Of a stretch of 64,000 nucleotides of DNA, positions 61,994 through 64,000 are shown piece after piece (the stretch's first letter is position 1; every line of letters starts with the position of its first letter). Made by a program: the position numbers and the translations under genes. This DNA is from Marinilabiliaceae bacterium ANBcel2 (GTDB lineage Bacteria; Bacteroidota; Bacteroidia; Bacteroidales; Marinilabiliaceae). The notes beneath the pieces were generated by a model. It worked only from the letters and a program-made list of their open reading frames with translations. It ran no database searches and was not told where the DNA came from. Location of the stretch: positions 16,991 through 80,990 of the forward strand of contig JARULA010000009.1 in NCBI GenBank assembly GCA_029688995.1, read 5' to 3'.

Positions 61994-62228
61994 CTAATTG
62001 GATTTGTTTTCCCTGGTCATACCTTGATTGTCTTACTGTTTCAACTTCTTTTGTTATTTCTTCAAAAGATAATTGTTCTGTTTGGGTTGATTTTAAAAGC
62101 TTCTCAAAGCGGTTGGGAAACAAAGTTTTTTTTAGTTCTTTATAAATCTCCAGTTTATCGGACTCATCTAATCTCTCAATTGTCTTGAGAAATTGTTTTT
62201 TATTTAAGGTTATATTAATTGTGCTCAT
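61977..62228 (-). CDS. Antitoxin of the PIN-domain toxin
   Basis: 83 aa: MSTINITLNKKQFLKTIERL, then DESDKLEIYKELKKTLFPNR and LSFEEITKEVETVRQSRYDQ. This resembles the short helical antitoxins that precede TIGR00305-type PIN toxins in Bacteroidota. The reading frame overlaps the PIN gene by 17 bp. Its C-terminus (QLGNNRQ) looks longer than expected, as if the original stop plus toxin start were altered. A good promoter lies 49 bases upstream. Confidence 0.7.
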   Translation of the reverse strand: MSTINITLNKKQFLKTIERLDESDKLEIYKELKKTLFPNRFEKLLKSTQTEQLSFEEITKEVETVRQSRYDQGKQIQLGNNRQ

Positions 62229-62276
62229 AGAATTTTATTTTTGAATTGGTGTTTTCAAATTAAGGCCTTCTAAGTC

Positions 62277-62307
62277 CAAATATACTTTAAATATTAAGAT
62301 TTAACAA
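62277..62307 (-). promoter_or_regulatory. Promoter of the PIN antitoxin-toxin pair
   Basis: Minus strand: TTG (62307-62305), 20 bases, TATATTTG (62284-62277). Same spacing and -7 box as the yefM promoter. Confidence 0.6.
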
Positions 62308-62327
62308 GCGGTATGTATCAGATGAGT

Positions 62328-62425
62328 GCTTGCGGGTTCTCCCTTCAGGGCATATCCTCCGATAAATCTACGGATGCTGAAAGGAGTTAGTGGGGAAGCG
62401 GGCTGGTGCTTAAAGTTGGTTTCGT
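62328..62425 (+). repeat. Dispersed repeat R2, second copy
   Basis: TGCGGGTTCTCCCTTCAGGG, CATATCCTCCGATAAATCTA, CGGATGCTGAAAGGAG, GTGGGGAAGCGGGCTGGTGC and TTAAAGTTGGTTTCG repeat the second half of 61298-61440 almost exactly. The two copies bracket the PIN pair as direct repeats about 0.9 kb apart. Confidence 0.8.
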
Positions 62426-62449
62426 ATTTTTATTGTTGGTTTAATTTAT

Positions 62450-63658
62450 CTATTCCCTCTTTTTCTCCCCAATCACCCTCTTAATCTCCTCAATGGTGCG
62501 TTGAGCCACCTGATCCCACAGAAATTTCTCTTTGATGCGTTCGATGGATGCTTTTTTCATTTGCAAAAGCTCTTTGGCAGGGAGGGTGAGCATTTTTTCG
62601 ATGGCTGATTTTAGTTGTTGACGGTTGCCGGGTTGTATGAGCAGTCCGTTAGATGCATCTACCTGCTCGCTCACCGCGCCCACATCGGTGGCAATGATGG
62701 CGCAGCCACTGGCCATGGCTTCCAGAATAACGGTGGGCATGCCTTCACTCCAGGAGGGGCAGACAAGTATGTCTGAATCACGGAGGATTTGTTGAATTTC
62801 TTTTTCGTTATGGATGGCTCCGTGATAGGCGATTAGGGGGTTAGGTGGTGAGGTTGGTAGGTTGATGGACTGATTAATTGTTAATTGTTTGGATTTGGGT
62901 ATGGGGCCGATGAAATGAAATTCAAATGAACTGCCTGTTTGAATCAGTTGTCTTAAAACGGTGTTGAGTTCTTCGATGCCTTTGCGACGCTCGTAACGTC
63001 CTATGAAAACGAATTTTGTAACGCCTGATGAGGTTAAACAGGCATCTTCATTTAACCAGTCATGGGTAATGCCGATGGGCATCTCAATCATGTTTCCTGT
63101 GGGCGACAGCCGTTTTTGAATAGCAGTTAGTTTTCCTCCCAGGGAAAAAATTGCTCCGGCCTTTCTGAGATTACTCTTAACAAATGGACGAAGCAAAAGG
63201 TGTTCCAATTTTACCCTTAACGATGGTGCCTTTTGAAACATCTCAACTCCATGAAAATTGATTCCAACCGGCAATCTTTTATTATGACTCTGTGTCTTTG
63301 CGCCTTTGCGTTTAATTAATTGCCAGCCGGAAAACCCCTGCACATAAACAAAGTCAACCTCCTGCCGTTCTGCAAATTGCTTATAAACTCTTTTGGAATA
63401 GAGATAACTTTCCCAAATATAATGACCGGGGAAATAGTGATTTCTTGGAAATGGAACAGGAATAAAGGTGAGATATTTTAACTCTTCATCTGAAAAAGCA
63501 TCTGTGGGGTTTTGTAACGGTTTTCCATGTGGTATGGCATGATATACATCCACAAATACACCCTGCTGCGCCAGGTGTTTGGCAAGGTAGTAACTGTGCT
63601 TTTGCATGCCGCCCATTACTATGGGGTAGATGCCGTCGGTGAAGAGGGAGAGGTGCAT
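62450..63658 (-). CDS. GT4 glycosyltransferase
   Basis: 402 aa, two-domain GT-B enzyme. N-terminal acceptor domain starts HLSLFTDGIYPIVMGGMQKH (glycine-rich loop GGMQKH). The C-terminal donor domain has KFVFIGRYERRKGIEEL (about 217-233), then ILVCPSWSEGMPTVILEAMA (about 298-317), the E-x7-E motif that binds the nucleotide sugar. Probably builds the surface glycan of the neighbouring locus. It resumes the polysaccharide genes after the accessory island. Start ATG at 63658; another GT4 gene ends 2 bases upstream (63661). Confidence 0.88.
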   Translation of the reverse strand: MHLSLFTDGIYPIVMGGMQKHSYYLAKHLAQQGVFVDVYHAIPHGKPLQNPTDAFSDEELKYLTFIPVPFPRNHYFPGHYIWESYLYSKRVYKQFAERQEVDFVYVQGFSGWQLIKRKGAKTQSHNKRLPVGINFHGVEMFQKAPSLRVKLEHLLLRPFVKSNLRKAGAIFSLGGKLTAIQKRLSPTGNMIEMPIGITHDWLNEDACLTSSGVTKFVFIGRYERRKGIEELNTVLRQLIQTGSSFEFHFIGPIPKSKQLTINQSINLPTSPPNPLIAYHGAIHNEKEIQQILRDSDILVCPSWSEGMPTVILEAMASGCAIIATDVGAVSEQVDASNGLLIQPGNRQQLKSAIEKMLTLPAKELLQMKKASIERIKEKFLWDQVAQRTIEEIKRVIGEKKRE

Positions 63659-63660
63659 AA

Positions 63661-64000
63661 TTATTCTAGAGCTTCCTGATATATTGCTATTAGTTGTTCA
63701 GCATGTCTAATCGGGTCATGCAGTAATTTAATTCTTTGAAGAGCTTTTTTCCCTTTATCTGAGATCTGATACGGTTTATTGATTATATCGGTTAAAACTT
63801 TTTCTAATCCTTGTTCCAGAATATTGCAAAAAAAGGCTCTGTCCCTTTCAGTTTTAAGAATGCCATTACCAAGATCATCTTTTGGAACATCAATTATCCA
63901 ACCACATTCGTTGTTATTAATTTCTGGCAGGGCTCTAATGTTTGTTGTAATTACTGGACAGCCGCAAGATTGTGCTTCTAAGACAAAATAACCATAGGTG
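63661..64000 (-). CDS. GT4 glycosyltransferase, C-terminal part (5' end outside window)
   Basis: The minus strand is open from the window edge to TAA at 63663-63661. The ~112 visible residues begin TYGYFVLEAQSCGCPVITTN, then RALPEINNNECGWIIDVPKD, the E-x7 and donor-binding end of a GT4 glycosyltransferase (FVLEAQSCGCPV replaces FGLPLLEAMACG-type). Ends IRHAEQLIAIYQEALE. Stop is 2 bases before the ATG of the next glycosyltransferase gene, so both share an operon. Confidence 0.8.
   Translation of the reverse strand, partial: TYGYFVLEAQSCGCPVITTNIRALPEINNNECGWIIDVPKDDLGNGILKTERDRAFFCNILEQGLEKVLTDIINKPYQISDKGKKALQRIKLLHDPIRHAEQLIAIYQEALE

Noticed and set aside
54591..62425. Integron or CRISPR array
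   Set aside because: No integrase gene, no attC-type 7-base core sites and no cas genes are visible; R1 copies are far longer than CRISPR repeats and are separated by 0.8-1.9 kb of genes.
1..64000. tRNA or rRNA genes
   Set aside because: No cloverleaf or conserved rRNA stretch was recognised by eye; a tRNAscan or Infernal run would settle this.

Overview
The window reads as chromosomal DNA of a low-GC Bacteroidota (Bacteroidetes), probably an anaerobic or facultative marine/gut-type lineage near the Marinilabiliales. The pointers are: TonB receptors with a carboxypeptidase-regulatory N-terminal domain, a C-terminal type IX secretion (T9SS) sorting tail on a GH16 enzyme, many Bacteroidota-specific DUF families (DUF5686, DUF4876/DUF6850/DUF4857-like, DUF6146, DUF6922), promoters of the TTG-N20-TAnnTTTG type, and an oxygen-sensitive class III ribonucleotide reductase. 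The lineage call is inference; no rRNA, tRNA or CRISPR array was seen.

Layout. 1-7.4 kb: tail of a DUF5686 protein, then an RND efflux operon (adaptor, pump, TolC-like channel) and a beta-barrel protein. 7.5-17.1 kb (+): one long operon-like run of TonB receptor, surface lipoprotein, second barrel, ABC ATPase and permease, DUF4857-like membrane protein, Cys/His-containing OB-like lipoprotein and PepSY protein. It is a candidate uptake system for iron or another metal ligand. 17.1-24.9 kb (-): heavy-metal RND efflux system with its own two-component regulator. A candidate response-regulator operator (four CTTAAA-like boxes every 10-11 bp) lies between the regulator and efflux genes. 25-30.6 kb (+): a 1566-residue secreted ankyrin-type protein followed by a YARHG-domain protein.

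30.6-38 kb: a decaying ABC-efflux module. The NtrC-like regulator and the HlyD-like adaptor are both decapitated at one head-to-head junction (CATG, 33178-33181). The NtrY-like kinase is split by an in-frame TAA, and repeats plus a nonsense-mutated four-helix-bundle gene sit between the transporter genes. The ABC ATPase and permease look intact. 38-43.5 kb: a TIM-barrel lipoprotein and nrdDG on the minus strand under a cobalamin riboswitch, then a biotin-carboxylase gene remnant, a DUF6146 lipoprotein and a barrel-gene remnant. 43.5-45.1 kb: a secreted GH16 glucanase. 45.5-46.7 kb: a graveyard of IS110, DUF488 and IS91 fragments.

46.8-54.2 and 62.4-64 kb (-): a surface-polysaccharide locus (WecE-like transaminase, WecD-like acetyltransferase, GT2 and GT4 glycosyltransferases, flippase-like protein, O-antigen ligase/polymerase). 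It is split by an 8-kb accessory island at 54.2-62.4 kb. In the island, four near-identical, same-direction 473-483-bp repeats (R1), each a chain of palindromes, alternate with single minus-strand cassettes: a DUF4143 ATPase; a broken zeta-type toxin plus an AbiE-like pair; YefM-YoeB; and a PIN-toxin pair. This repeat/cassette alternation is the most unusual structure in the window. Two further dispersed repeat families (R2, R3) also occur, and R3 links the island to the decayed ABC operon. Overall the window holds about a dozen broken genes, so recent gene decay and repeat-mediated rearrangement are its recurring theme.
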